Assembly: GCA_018715855.1 (NCBI GenBank)
Contig: DVKW01000191.1
Coordinates: forward strand, 1 to 8,099
Reading direction: 5' to 3'
Origin: Candidatus Galligastranaerophilus intestinigallinarum
Lineage (GTDB): Bacteria; Cyanobacteriota; Vampirovibrionia; Gastranaerophilales; Gastranaerophilaceae
Length of the DNA stretch: 8,099 bases
Of this stretch, positions 1-6,559 are shown piece by piece. Each line of letters starts with the position of its first letter. Positions within the stretch are counted from its first letter, which is position 1. A model generated the notes under the pieces. That model was given only the letters and a program-made list of their open reading frames with translations, searched no databases and was not told the DNA's origin. Made by a program: the position numbers and the translations under genes.

Positions 1-1
1 A

Positions 2-628
2 GATTTCAACCACCCGCAAGCTTCAATTTTGCCTGTAAATTATTGTTCAATTATAAAAAACATTTTCAATAATGCCATATTTTATAAAGAAAGAATTATA
101 AAAATTTTAGCCCCTGTTGGCAGAGATAAATGTGACAGCGCAATTTTTGCGGTTGAAATTTTATCTGATATGGGTTTTAACATTGAAACTTCCACATTTG
201 AAGAAAAAACTTATAAAAAAAATAATCTCTATATTTCAGAAAGCAATTTGCCGCTTAAAAAGAAGGTTGAATTAATAACAGATAATATAATAAGTGAAAA
301 AGATTATTCAAACCTTGAAAAATCAATTCCAACTGCAGGTTTTTGGGGCGTTCCCCCCAATGATTTATCAATTCTAGAATTATTCCCAAATGAAACACAT
401 ATTTTTGGCTGGATGAGGTGTGTTGAACAAATGGCGCCATTTGATATTGAGCTTGAAAAATTTGTTAACCCAAATATAAAAACGGTTTTTTTCGCTCAAA
501 CATTTTGTGCCAAAAACCAATTAGCAAAATATCTTGCAGATAAATATAACGGTTTATATATAGATATAGACGGCATTTCGAATAATTCTACAAAAGCTAA
601 AATCGAAGCATTTTTGAGGTTAAGATAA
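2..628 (+). CDS. Possible 2-hydroxyacyl-CoA dehydratase D-component (HgdB)-like protein, 3' part
   Basis: The frame is open from the first bases of the window, so this is the C-terminal 208 residues of a longer protein; the in-frame TTG at 29 has no convincing ribosome binding site and is probably internal. The final 60 or so residues resemble the end of HgdB/BcrB-type subunits: a Phe-Cys followed by a lysine-rich helix, a strand reading GLYIDIDG, and a closing helix TKAKIEAFLRL that recalls the RTRLEAFLE-type end of that family. Two further cysteines are visible, one in GRDKCD and one in WMRCVE, and could be cluster ligands, but I cannot align them with certainty. The strongest support is context: the next gene, overlapping by one base, encodes an HgdC-type activase ATPase, the usual partner of HgdB-like reductases. 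Such reductases carry Fe-S clusters and act in the cytoplasm on acyl-CoA or other hard-to-reduce substrates. The substrate here is unknown. The similarity is remote and the family call is tentative. Confidence 0.4.
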   Translation, partial: DFNHPQASILPVNYCSIIKNIFNNAIFYKERIIKILAPVGRDKCDSAIFAVEILSDMGFNIETSTFEEKTYKKNNLYISESNLPLKKKVELITDNIISEKDYSNLEKSIPTAGFWGVPPNDLSILELFPNETHIFGWMRCVEQMAPFDIELEKFVNPNIKTVFFAQTFCAKNQLAKYLADKYNGLYIDIDGISNNSTKAKIEAFLRLR

Positions 629-1293
629 TGAGTTTATATTTTTTAGATGCAGGAACAACCTTTAGCAAAATTTTAGAAGTTGATGATTCAGGGAACAAAA
701 AATATTCCGTTATAAAAACATCTGAATTAAAAAACCTTGATATTAACTTTAACTATTCAACAGGCCATAGCTCAAACAAAAACAAAACAACTTATGAAAA
801 TGAAGTTGTTGCACTATCTTATGGTGTTAAGCATTTAAAAAACGGTGTTATTTTAGATTTAGGCTCAAGGGATGCCAAATGGGTTCAATTCAAAAATGGC
901 AATTTTAAAGATATGGATTGGAACACAAACTGTGCAAGTGCAACGGGCGCCACAATAGAAATGCTTTTAAAATTTTATGGGGTGGATGTTCAAAATTTAA
1001 TTCCAAATAAAGAAAAATACCCCGTTACTTGCGGCATTTTCGGTTTAGAAAAAATTATGGATGATGTTTCAGGTGGAATTAGCCCAGAAGTTGCAATTTC
1101 AAAGTTTATAACAGGTGTTGCATTTAATGCGTATAATTTTACAAAAAGGCCAAATAAAATTTACTTGTCCGGCGGTTTTTGCGAAAATAAATGTTTTGTT
1201 GAAGCATTAAAGTTTTTTGTTGAAGTTGAAACCTTGGGCAGGTTTATTCTTGTTGACGGGCTTTACAACATTTATTTAGAAAAATTTGAATAA
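628..1293 (+). CDS. HgdC/BadF/BadG-type activase ATPase, divergent
   Basis: A 221-residue ASKHA-fold ATPase of the 2-hydroxyglutaryl-CoA dehydratase activase type. These proteins bind ATP in a homodimer that holds one [4Fe-4S] cluster and fire electrons into a partner reductase. The motifs appear in family order: phosphate-1 loop DAGTTFSK (7-14; usually D-G-S-T-T-T-K), TGHSS (45-49; usually TGYG), NEVVALSYG (58-66), phosphate-2 ILDLGSRDAK (75-84; usually IDIGGQDSK), NCASATG (101-107; usually KCAAGTG), TCGIFGLEKI (134-143; usually CTVFAESEV) and LSGGFCEN (180-187; usually TGGVAKN). Cys102 and Cys135 sit where the two cluster ligands lie in HgdC. The protein is somewhat shorter than the usual 255-270 residues, mostly in the N-terminal half. 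The ATG overlaps the upstream stop (TAATG), with GAGG 8 nt upstream, so translation is probably coupled to the HgdB-like gene. The family is clear; the degenerate loops suggest an uncommon subfamily. Confidence 0.8.
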   Translation: MSLYFLDAGTTFSKILEVDDSGNKKYSVIKTSELKNLDINFNYSTGHSSNKNKTTYENEVVALSYGVKHLKNGVILDLGSRDAKWVQFKNGNFKDMDWNTNCASATGATIEMLLKFYGVDVQNLIPNKEKYPVTCGIFGLEKIMDDVSGGISPEVAISKFITGVAFNAYNFTKRPNKIYLSGGFCENKCFVEALKFFVEVETLGRFILVDGLYNIYLEKFE

Positions 1294-1296
1294 AAA

Positions 1297-1328
1297 TTAA
1301 ACTAATTAGTTGTTTGAATATTTTTTTT
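1297..1328 (+). terminator. Candidate weak intrinsic terminator after the activase gene
   Basis: Four bases past the activase stop, TTAAAC (1297-1302) can pair with GTTTGA (1312-1317, one G-T pair) around a 9-nt loop, and a run of eight T follows at 1321-1328. An overlapping perfect 12-bp palindrome, AACTAATTAGTT, occupies 1300-1311 and gives an alternative fold. The stem is almost all A/T, so it would be weak; the T-run and its place right after a stop codon are the main support. Confidence 0.3.
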
Positions 1329-1341
1329 GTTTTAACTATTA

Positions 1342-1371
1342 TTGTTGGCATGATGGCCGAATTCGTATAAA
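1342..1371 (+). promoter_or_regulatory. Candidate sigma70-type promoter for the OadG/antiporter operon
   Basis: TTGTTG (1342-1347) and TATAAA (1366-1371) are separated by 18 nt, which fits a -35/-10 pair for a start near 1378. The -10 matches five of six consensus bases; the -35 matches only TTG. The palindrome CGAATTCG lies directly against the -10 and could be an operator. In AT-rich DNA such matches are common, so this is only a candidate. Confidence 0.3.
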
Positions 1372-1528
1372 CGTTATTTTAAAGCTTTTTTATTTTTTTA
1401 TGGAATAGCTGAAAGAATTAACAAGTGCGTGTTTTGGCGAACACAACAACAAAATGGTTTAAATTAAATATAATTACAACTAAAAAGTTTAAAATATTTA
1501 AGGATAATCCAAAAAAGGAGAATATATA

Positions 1529-1783
1529 ATGAATACGGAATTATTAATGCAGAACTTGCAGCTATCTTTAACCGTTACCATTGTCGGCATGGTAATCGTT
1601 ATGGTGTTTTTAACATTAATGGTTTTTACAACAGATATTACAAAAAAAATTGTAGATTGGCTTAATGTTAAATTCCCTGTTGAAGTTCCCGTTGATACAA
1701 AACAACAAAAAAAGCAATCGGGCGCAGAAGAAGAAATTGCTGTTGCAATTGCTTCCGTGCTTGCGTACCAACACAAAGCTTAA
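1529..1783 (+). CDS. OadG-like gamma subunit of a sodium-pumping decarboxylase
   Basis: An 84-residue protein with one N-terminal membrane segment (about residues 13-34, with VGMVIVMVFLTLMVF), a short charged cytoplasmic stretch, and the C-terminal sequence EEEIAVAIASVLA (68-80) that is characteristic of the OAD_gamma family. In known Na+-translocating oxaloacetate, methylmalonyl-CoA and related decarboxylases, this subunit anchors and assembles the carboxyltransferase (alpha) and membrane pump (beta) subunits. The start is well supported by AAGGAG 8 nt upstream of the ATG. The gene stands without alpha, beta or biotin-carrier genes; instead an ion antiporter follows after 9 nt, with the antiporter's Shine-Dalgarno starting in this gene's stop codon, so the two are one operon. 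It may serve a decarboxylase encoded elsewhere, or have been co-opted as a small partner of the transporter. Confidence 0.78.
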   Translation: MNTELLMQNLQLSLTVTIVGMVIVMVFLTLMVFTTDITKKIVDWLNVKFPVEVPVDTKQQKKQSGAEEEIAVAIASVLAYQHKA

Positions 1784-1792
1784 GGAGAGATT

Positions 1793-3118
1793 ATGGAATT
1801 TATTCATCAATTTGTAAATGCGCATAATGTGGTGATTTCGGCAGGTTTGCTTTTAGTTGCATACATTTTTATTGCGCTTGAAAAAATCCCAAAGGTTACA
1901 ATTGCGCTTTTAGGGGCTGCAATTACGGTTATTTTGGGGCTTGTTAGTCAAACAAAAGCAGTTGACGGTGTAATTAACCCTCACTATTTTGTAAATTTTA
2001 TTGATTTTAATGTAATTTTCCTTCTTGTTTCAATGATGATTATTGTTGCAATCACAACAAGAAGCGGTGTTTTTAACTATATTGCAAATGAACTTTTAAA
2101 ACTTACAAAAGGGCATCCTGTTAAAGTTTTAATTACTCTTGCAGCTTTCACGGCAGTTGTCAGTGCATTTTTAGATAACGTTACAACGGTTATTTTAATT
2201 ATGCCTATTACATTTTCAATTGCTAAAAAATTGGATATCAACCCGATTCCATTTTTGCTTGCTGAAATTATGTCATCAAACATAGGCGGAACTTCAACCC
2301 TTATAGGCGACCCCCCGAATATCATTATAGGTTCTGCAGGCGGCCTTACTTTTATGGATTTTGTGAAAGAATTAACAGGCGTTGTCGCCCTTATTTTAGT
2401 TGCAGCAATTATTTTCTTTGTTCTTTGCTTTAGAAAAATGTTAAAGGCAGACAAAGAAAAAATGGCAGAAGTGGTTAAGATTGACAATTCAAAAACAATC
2501 ACCGATTTTAATTTAATGTACCGTTCGGTTGGCGTTTTGGCACTTGTTATTTTAGGTTTTATTTTGCATGATATTATTCATATTGAAACCTGCATAATTG
2601 CAATGCTTGGCGCATCAGTTCTTTTATTATTCGAAAAACCGACAGATATTTTAAGAGATGTTGAATGGAATACAATTTTCTTCTTCATTGGTTTGTTTGT
2701 TATAATTGGGGGCTTAGAAGCTTCAGGCGGCATTAAACTTATGGCAGATTGGGTTTTAAAAGTAACCGAAGGAAGCCAAACCGCAACAACTATGATTATT
2801 CTTTGGGCTTCAGGCATTATTTCAGGTGTCATAGATAACATCCCATATACGGCAACAATGGCGCCTATGCTTGTTGAAATTGAAAAAGCAATGGGCGAAG
2901 CTTATGCTTACCCTCTTTGGTGGGCATTATCTTTGGGTGCATGCTTAGGCGGCAACATGACAATAATCGGTGCTGCAGCAAACGTTATTGTTAGTGAAAA
3001 TGCAGCTAAAGAAGGCCACCCCATTCAATTTATGAAGTTTATGAAATATGGGGTTATGGTTGTATTCTTATCACTTGCCATAAGCACAATTTATCTTTAT
3101 TTGAAATTTTTAAGATAA
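1793..3118 (+). CDS. ArsB/NhaD-family ion transporter, likely Na+/H+ antiporter
   Basis: A 441-residue polytopic inner-membrane protein of the ion transporter superfamily (ArsB, NhaD, P-protein, SLC13-like). It shows the inverted two-repeat layout of this fold. Repeat one has FLDNVTTVILIMPIT (126-140), then the hairpin SSNIGGTSTLIGDPPN (161-176); repeat two has VIDNIPYTATMAPML (346-360), then LGGNMTIIGAAANV (385-398). The paired Asp-Asn (128-129 and 348-349) and the two small-residue-rich hairpins are where substrate binds in relatives. About ten or more hydrophobic segments are visible, with a charged central loop near 214-240. Length is normal for NhaD/ArsB. The ATG follows AGGAGA with a 4-nt gap, and the ribosome site begins in the stop codon of the OadG-like gene. 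The OadG neighbour favours sodium over arsenite, and no arsR or arsenate reductase gene is near, but substrate cannot be settled from sequence. Confidence 0.82.
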   Translation: MEFIHQFVNAHNVVISAGLLLVAYIFIALEKIPKVTIALLGAAITVILGLVSQTKAVDGVINPHYFVNFIDFNVIFLLVSMMIIVAITTRSGVFNYIANELLKLTKGHPVKVLITLAAFTAVVSAFLDNVTTVILIMPITFSIAKKLDINPIPFLLAEIMSSNIGGTSTLIGDPPNIIIGSAGGLTFMDFVKELTGVVALILVAAIIFFVLCFRKMLKADKEKMAEVVKIDNSKTITDFNLMYRSVGVLALVILGFILHDIIHIETCIIAMLGASVLLLFEKPTDILRDVEWNTIFFFIGLFVIIGGLEASGGIKLMADWVLKVTEGSQTATTMIILWASGIISGVIDNIPYTATMAPMLVEIEKAMGEAYAYPLWWALSLGACLGGNMTIIGAAANVIVSENAAKEGHPIQFMKFMKYGVMVVFLSLAISTIYLYLKFLR

Positions 3119-3138
3119 TTTATGGTTTTGATAAATAT

Positions 3139-3168
3139 AAAGCAAGGTTTTTTAGCCTTGCTTTTTTA
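3139..3168. terminator. Bidirectional intrinsic terminator between convergent operons
   Basis: A perfect 9-bp stem, AAAGCAAGG (3139-3147) with CCTTGCTTT (3156-3164), encloses an 8-nt loop. On the + strand the stem runs into T-residues through 3167, a classic intrinsic terminator 20 nt past the antiporter stop. On the - strand the same stem is followed by a T-rich run (complement of 3130-3138), so it can also end transcription of the O-methyltransferase operon, whose stop codon (3166-3168) abuts the stem. Confidence 0.88.
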
Positions 3169-3795
3169 TTGGTTTAATTTATAAGATAAAAGCATTCCCG
3201 CATCAAAATCTAATAGCTGGCTTTGGTAATTTGGGTGATTTAGAAGGGTTTCAACGTAATCTTTCGTTTTTTTATAGTGAGATAAAATATTATCTGCAAC
3301 AATAACCCCGCCTTTTTTTAAAAGGGGGTCAAATGAATTAAAATATTGAATATATTCCGCTTTGTTGGCGTCAACAAAAATAAAATCAAATTCCATTGAA
3401 CGCTTTTTGTTCATATCGGCTAAAATTTCAATGGCATCGCCTACAATCGGGGTTATAATGTCATCTACATTTGTTTTTTTAAAATTCAAAAGCGCTAAAT
3501 CCATTCTTTTTTGCCAATATTCAAGAGTGGTTAATTTGCCGCCCGTTTTTTTAAGCGCTTTTGCAAGCCAAATCGAACTATAGCCGTTTGATGTGCCAAT
3601 TTCAAGCGCAGATTGAACATTTTTTATTTGAATTAAAAGGTTTAAAAAATTTGCGCTCGGCCTGTCTACATTCCAAAAGTCTTGAATTGTTTCTTCCAAT
3701 TTTAAAAGAAGGCTTGATGTTTCTGCATCAAAAAGTTTTTCAATGCTATCTTGATGAACAATTTTGCTTTTATCAAGTGCTTCTTTAAATTTCAT
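3166..3795 (-). CDS. O-methyltransferase, SAM-dependent, metal-type (Methyltransf_3 family)
   Basis: A 209-residue class I methyltransferase of the catechol/caffeoyl-CoA O-methyltransferase type. Motif I for S-adenosylmethionine is ALEIGTSNGYSSIWLA (63-78). The acidic residue that holds the ribose is Glu92 in TLEYWQKRMDLA. FDFIFVDANKAEYIQYF (137-152) carries the first metal-ligand Asp (142) and the family's Asp-Ala-x-Lys; GGVIVADN (162-169) carries the second and third ligands, Asp168 and Asn169. The full set of residues is present and the length is typical (about 200-220), so the enzyme should be active and divalent-metal dependent. The acceptor cannot be predicted; bacterial members methylate catechols, flavonoid-like compounds or tRNA wobble hydroxyuridine (TrmR type). 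It is the last gene of the grpE operon, starting 3 nt after the propeller gene; a GAGG lies 11 nt upstream of the ATG, a little far. Confidence 0.88.
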   Translation of the reverse strand: MKFKEALDKSKIVHQDSIEKLFDAETSSLLLKLEETIQDFWNVDRPSANFLNLLIQIKNVQSALEIGTSNGYSSIWLAKALKKTGGKLTTLEYWQKRMDLALLNFKKTNVDDIITPIVGDAIEILADMNKKRSMEFDFIFVDANKAEYIQYFNSFDPLLKKGGVIVADNILSHYKKTKDYVETLLNHPNYQSQLLDFDAGMLLSYKLNQ

Positions 3796-3798
3796 TTT

Positions 3799-5418
3799 TT
3801 AAATAGCCTCTTGAACTTTTTCTTGTTCAACATTTTTATCAACCGGTTCTTGAACAGGTTCTTGAGCGGGTTCCTTTTCGCTGTCTGTAATTGGTTCTAA
3901 AACGGTTTCTTCCGTTGGTTCTTCTTTTTGTTCTTTAATATCAACCGCAGGTTTTATGGGCGGGTTTTTATCCAAAATAACTATATCTGCAATGTCTATT
4001 TCAGATTTTGCTTTCTTTTCCGTTTTGTTATTTTCAAGGTCAACAATAATCATTTTTTTGGTGTTAATGCCCGTTACAACTGCGTTTGATTTATTTGGAA
4101 TTAAGGTTATTTTTGAATAAAAACCGTTTTTATCAAGCGCAATAGGCTCTAACATTTTATTTTGGGCAAAATCATAAACATTTAGAATATTTTCTTTTGA
4201 GCAAAGTATAAATGCTTTATCTTTGTAAACAAGAACGTCCGTGGGCTTTTCCGCTAAATCCAATTCTGCAATTAATTCAGCAGGGTTTTCAGATTCAAAA
4301 CTGTTTAATTTATAAATATAGCCTTTATTCAGCGTTCTTGAAAGCGCAATAATTTTGCCGTTTTTTATTAAAAGTTTTGATAAATTTTTAACATTTGCAA
4401 TTTTTTTAATGGAATAAGTTCCCGATTTTAAATCCATTATGTAAATATTTTCGTTGTTTTTGTCATTAAAAACTAAAACGTTATCTTGCCCCGAAACTGA
4501 AATTTTATTCGGTGCTCTGTCTGATTTAATTGTTTTTGCCAAGCTTGCGTTGTTTAAATCTACCATATAAATGGAATTTGCTCTGGCGCTTGTAACATAT
4601 GCAATCTGATTAACTATGTCGATATCTGCATCTGTCGGAATATCTTCAAAATCTATTTTGGTTAAAACTCTTTCATTCACTAAATCAATAATTTCTGCGG
4701 TTTTATTGCCAAAATACATGGTAAGTGCAAATTTTGTTTTGGGGGAAGCTATGATTTTATTCGGCAGCCCCGAAAGTTTAATTTCATATAAAGGAGCAGC
4801 GCCGCCTTTGTCGTAAACCAAAACAAATTTTGTTTTGTTGTTTGCAATAAATGTTTTTGTATCCTTAAATTCAACCATAGGAACAATATCTGCGGTTTCT
4901 TCATCATCTGATAAAGTGGCATCTGATGTCGTTATTAAAAGGTTATCGCCCCTGTTTGGAATTAAAAGGTCGCCCATAATAATTTTTAAACTTTCAGGAA
5001 TTTTAAAACCTGTAGGCACAAGCATATCTTGCGGCATAACGCCCAATTTAACTTCACTTGGCAGGTTTTCATTTTTTGTAATTGTGAAATTGCCTTTTTT
5101 ATCTTTAAAAATTTTCATTAAAACGTAGTTGTTGTTTAAAATAACAACTTCAGGCTTTTGTTTTAGGGTTTGGTTATTGGGGTAGGTGTAATCAATTTTA
5201 ATGTTATCAACGGTTGATTTTTCGGCAGGATACAGAGGAACATACATTGTGTTTGCATCCAAAATAATAACGGAATCAAACCTTTGGGTTGCGTTTGGCA
5301 GTTCTTTTTTGATAAATTCCCACGTATCATCAGGAAGCCTTGAAGCAAAAGCTTGATTATTAATCAAAAAACATAAGCAAAAAGCTGCAAGCGCACTAAA
5401 TTTAAAATTTAATTTCAT
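3799..5418 (-). CDS. Secreted beta-propeller-like (YVTN-type) protein with Glu/Pro-rich tail
   Basis: A 539-residue protein of unknown function. It begins with a Sec signal peptide: Lys2 and Lys6, a hydrophobic core at about 7-19, and a likely cut after AFA (25). The cysteines at 14 and 16 do not form a lipobox. The middle, roughly 185-470, repeats a pattern of short strands such as AEIIDLVNERVL, IYMVDLNNASL, IYIMDLKSG, LNVYDFAQNKML and MIIVDLENNKT, each followed by charged turns. This is typical of YVTN/WD-like beta-propeller blades, spaced about 40-50 residues. The last 56 residues are disordered and rich in Glu, Pro, Gln and Val with EPVQ-type repeats. The ATG is fixed by a TAG codon immediately before it; a GGGGGA sits only 3 nt upstream, a tight spacing. 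It lies 13 nt after dnaJ and 3 nt before the methyltransferase gene. A role in envelope protein interactions is plausible but not shown. Confidence 0.72.
   Translation of the reverse strand: MKLNFKFSALAAFCLCFLINNQAFASRLPDDTWEFIKKELPNATQRFDSVIILDANTMYVPLYPAEKSTVDNIKIDYTYPNNQTLKQKPEVVILNNNYVLMKIFKDKKGNFTITKNENLPSEVKLGVMPQDMLVPTGFKIPESLKIIMGDLLIPNRGDNLLITTSDATLSDDEETADIVPMVEFKDTKTFIANNKTKFVLVYDKGGAAPLYEIKLSGLPNKIIASPKTKFALTMYFGNKTAEIIDLVNERVLTKIDFEDIPTDADIDIVNQIAYVTSARANSIYMVDLNNASLAKTIKSDRAPNKISVSGQDNVLVFNDKNNENIYIMDLKSGTYSIKKIANVKNLSKLLIKNGKIIALSRTLNKGYIYKLNSFESENPAELIAELDLAEKPTDVLVYKDKAFILCSKENILNVYDFAQNKMLEPIALDKNGFYSKITLIPNKSNAVVTGINTKKMIIVDLENNKTEKKAKSEIDIADIVILDKNPPIKPAVDIKEQKEEPTEETVLEPITDSEKEPAQEPVQEPVDKNVEQEKVQEAI
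3842..3874 (-). repeat. Short tandem 12-nt repeat encoding EPVQ/EPAQ units
   Basis: Near the 3' end of the propeller gene, about three imperfect copies of a 12-nt unit (on the + strand, close to CGGTTCTTGAAC) lie in tandem. They encode EPAQ-EPVQ-EPVD in the disordered tail. Such in-frame units can change in number by slippage without breaking the frame. Confidence 0.6.
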
Positions 5419-5431
5419 CTATCCCCCGAAT

Positions 5432-6559
5432 TTATCTGAATACGGTTTTCACTTTATCCATTATACCGCTTTTTTTATCTGAGTCATTTCTTTTTGAAAT
5501 TTCAAAAAGCTTTTTATAAAGTTCTTCTTCTTCTTTTGTTAATTTTTTAGGTGTCTTTATTTTAATTGTAACATAATGGTTGCCTCTTTGTCCTTCCTTA
5601 CCAAGGTATGGCACACCTTTCCCTTTTATTAAAAGCTTTTCTAAGTTTTCAATGCCGCTTGGTATATGAAGTTTTTCTTCTCCATCAACGGTATTTACCG
5701 TAACTTCATCCCCCAAAACTGCCTGCGGCATTGAAATTTCAAGAACGGTATGAATATCAACACCATCTCTTATAAATTCATTTGATTCTTTTACATATAA
5801 AACAATGTATAAATCCCCGGGTCTGCCGCCGTTTTTGCCTGCGTCACCTTCGTTTGCAAGGCGAATTCTTGAGCCTGAATCTACACCTTTCGGGATTTTA
5901 ATTTTTGCAATTTTTTCTTTTGGTATGGCTCCTCTTCCTTTGCATTTTTTGCAATAAGATGACGGGTCAATTCCTGTGCCGTTGCAAGTTGGGCAAGTGG
6001 TAACGGAAGTAAAATTTCCTAAAATTGTTCTTGTGTTTTGTTGAACTCTACCCATGCCGTTACAGGTTTTGCAGGTTGTTTGTTTTGCGTTTTTGTCTTT
6101 GCCTGTGCCCATGCATTCTTCACATGTTTCTAAATGTTTAATTTTAATTTCTTTTTCAACCCCAAAAATGGCATCTTTAAAATCAATTTGAATATCCATT
6201 CTAAGGTCATCGCCTTGGATGGGTGCATTAGGGTCTCTTTGTCTTGATGAAAAACCGCCCATAGAGCCGCCAAAAAATGCTTCAAAGATATCATTCAAGC
6301 CGCCAAAGCCATATTCAAAAGGCCCGCCGCCGCCAAAGCCCGAATTATTTATGCCTTCTTCGCCGTATCTGTCATAAACTTGGCGTTTTTCATCATCCGA
6401 TAAAACTTCATAAGCTTTTCCAAGCTCTTTAAACCTGTCCTCTGCGTCAGGGGCTTTGTTTACATCGGGGTGTAATTGCCTCGCTTTTTTTCTGAAAGCT
6501 ATTTTTATTTCTTCTTTTGTTGCGGTTTTTTCTACGCCTAGAATTTCATAATAGTCCAT
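5432..6559 (-). CDS. dnaJ: Chaperone protein DnaJ (type I Hsp40)
   Basis: A complete 375-residue type I DnaJ, the co-chaperone that delivers unfolded proteins to DnaK and stimulates its ATPase. The J domain covers about 1-68, with the essential HPD at 30-32. A Gly/Phe-rich linker follows (about 69-105, with GFGGGGPF and FFGGSMGGF). The zinc-binding region (146-210) has all four CXXCXGXG modules: CEECMGTG, CKTCNGMG, CPTCNGTG and CKKCKGRG, which hold two zinc ions. The C-terminal substrate-binding domains (about 211-345) include the usual GDLYIVL and GRPGDL segments. Length is normal and nothing is missing. The start overlaps the grpE stop by one base (TAATG), so translation is probably coupled. 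dnaK is not in this cluster and must be elsewhere in the genome. Confidence 0.97.
   Translation of the reverse strand: MDYYEILGVEKTATKEEIKIAFRKKARQLHPDVNKAPDAEDRFKELGKAYEVLSDDEKRQVYDRYGEEGINNSGFGGGGPFEYGFGGLNDIFEAFFGGSMGGFSSRQRDPNAPIQGDDLRMDIQIDFKDAIFGVEKEIKIKHLETCEECMGTGKDKNAKQTTCKTCNGMGRVQQNTRTILGNFTSVTTCPTCNGTGIDPSSYCKKCKGRGAIPKEKIAKIKIPKGVDSGSRIRLANEGDAGKNGGRPGDLYIVLYVKESNEFIRDGVDIHTVLEISMPQAVLGDEVTVNTVDGEEKLHIPSGIENLEKLLIKGKGVPYLGKEGQRGNHYVTIKIKTPKKLTKEEEELYKKLFEISKRNDSDKKSGIMDKVKTVFR

Larger units (their letters stand above)
1294..1528. other. Intergenic region with possible long leader before the OadG gene
   Basis: This 235-nt gap separates the activase module from the OadG/antiporter operon and contains no credible gene. 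From left to right it holds the weak terminator candidate, a candidate promoter with an 8-bp palindrome CGAATTCG (1358-1365) inside it, a T-rich stretch (1386-1399), and a small hairpin in which GTGTTT (1429-1434) pairs with GAACAC (1439-1444) around TGGC. A second -10-like TATAAT lies at 1469-1474 without a clear -35. If transcription starts near 1378 the leader would be about 150 nt, long enough to hold a regulatory RNA, but I recognise no riboswitch class in it. Confidence 0.5.

Noticed and set aside
29..31. TTG as the true start of the HgdB-like gene
   Set aside because: The frame is open upstream to the window edge, there is no good ribosome site before it, and the protein would be much shorter than the family; the gene is better read as truncated by the window.
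1350..1370. Six-codon leader ORF (MMAEFV) before the OadG gene
   Set aside because: It has no ribosome site, no runs of regulatory codons, and it overlaps the candidate promoter.
1498..1825. Small open frames on the - strand across the OadG gene
   Set aside because: They lie opposite a well-supported gene with a family match and a ribosome site, and their translations show no recognisable features.
2077..2841. Two - strand open frames of 141 and 87 codons within the antiporter gene
   Set aside because: They are antisense shadows of a conserved membrane protein; neither shows a recognisable domain or a ribosome site.
1793..3118. Arsenite efflux pump ArsB
   Set aside because: The fold is shared, but there is no arsR, arsA or arsC nearby and the OadG neighbour points to sodium; I kept the broader family name.
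4616..5128. Two + strand open frames opposite the propeller gene
   Set aside because: The - strand frame is 539 codons with a signal peptide and operon context; the opposing frames look like complement artefacts of AT-rich coding DNA.
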